NCBI GenBank assembly: GCA_028285025.1
Contig: JANQQH010000295.1
Span: 1-5,318 of the forward strand
Reading direction: 5' to 3'
Length of the DNA: 5,318 nucleotides
Source of the DNA: Hyphomicrobiaceae bacterium
GTDB taxonomy: Bacteria; Pseudomonadota; Alphaproteobacteria; Rhizobiales; HXMU1428-3
Part shown: positions 5,148 to 5,318 of the stretch, piece by piece
How positions within the stretch are numbered: the stretch's first letter is position 1
How the letters are laid out: every line of letters starts with the position of its first letter
Translations under genes and position numbers: made by a program
Notes under the pieces: generated by a model
What the model was told of the DNA's origin: nothing
The model's database searches: none
Seen by the model: the letters and a program-made list of their open reading frames with translations, nothing else

Positions 5148-5318
5148 TTACGGCACATTTTTTTGCCCTTTTATGGCGTTTTCTATCAAAGACCCAACAA
5201 TAAAGGCCACCAAAGATAGCCCTATTGCCATGAAAGCGATTTGCGCCTCGCTCCATCCTTCAAACCCGGAAGCCTTTTTGACAGGGCCAAAAGCCAAAAT
5301 TGCTGATAGGCCGAACAA
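5148..5318 (-). CDS. C-terminal end of a small membrane protein (partial, 5' end beyond right edge)
   Basis: The minus-strand frame is open from the right edge to TAA at 5148-5150 and gives 56 residues. A hydrophobic stretch (LFGLSAILAFGPV) is followed by a short polar loop (KKASGFEGWSEAQ) and a clear transmembrane helix, AFMAIGLSLVAFIVGSLI (about 28-45), ending in the polar tail ENAIKGQKNVP. This hydrophobic pattern is more protein-like than the overlapping minus-strand frame in another register (4996-5256), which I treat as a shadow. It is an inner-membrane protein with at least one, probably two, helices in view. The family is not recognised, and the true start lies outside the window or, less likely, at an internal codon. 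No clear terminator follows the stop. Confidence 0.65.
   Translation of the reverse strand: MFGLSAILAFGPVKKASGFEGWSEAQIAFMAIGLSLVAFIVGSLIENAIKGQKNVP

Noticed and set aside
4996..5256. Minus-strand open frame of 86 codons
   Set aside because: Its first part overlaps, in another register, the better-supported membrane-protein C-terminus ending at 5148. The remainder is AT-rich intergenic translation with no domain character.

Overview
This is a 5.3 kb chromosomal-looking window from a Gram-negative bacterium, most likely a moderately AT-rich alphaproteobacterium. That assignment is an inference. It rests on the style of the TAXI-type solute-binding protein, with its C-terminal 'KWREV...VPGWTRF' block, and on a secreted protein combining CARDB-like and peptidoglycan-binding segments. 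There is no rRNA, tRNA, insertion sequence, integrase, CRISPR array or phage gene. Codon use and base composition look similar across the genes, while the intergenic DNA is clearly more AT-rich.

Layout. Left part (1-2648, minus strand): a TAXI-family TRAP solute-binding protein is followed, after 61 bp with no terminator, by a large single-pass membrane protein that runs off the left edge. That protein has about 320 residues of low-complexity, Pro/Gln/His-rich cytoplasmic sequence, one transmembrane helix and the start of a periplasmic domain. The two were probably co-transcribed. No TRAP permease (DctQ/DctM-like or fused) is visible.

Middle (2649-3907): about 1.26 kb of AT-rich DNA without a convincing protein gene. 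It holds several short repeats and dyads, a seven-codon open frame behind a very good Shine-Dalgarno sequence, and a stem-loop with T-tracts on both sides that looks like a bidirectional terminator. An unannotated small RNA is possible here but not proven.

Right part (3908-5318): a secreted 253-residue protein on the plus strand carries a peptidoglycan-binding domain apparently nested inside a CARDB-like beta-sandwich. A strong bidirectional terminator follows, facing a convergent 69-residue protein of unknown function on the minus strand. Last comes the C-terminal end of a small membrane protein, also minus strand, cut by the right edge. The two envelope-directed proteins (TAXI protein and PG-binding protein) and the membrane proteins suggest an envelope-related neighbourhood. 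Nothing in the sequence shows that they form one pathway.
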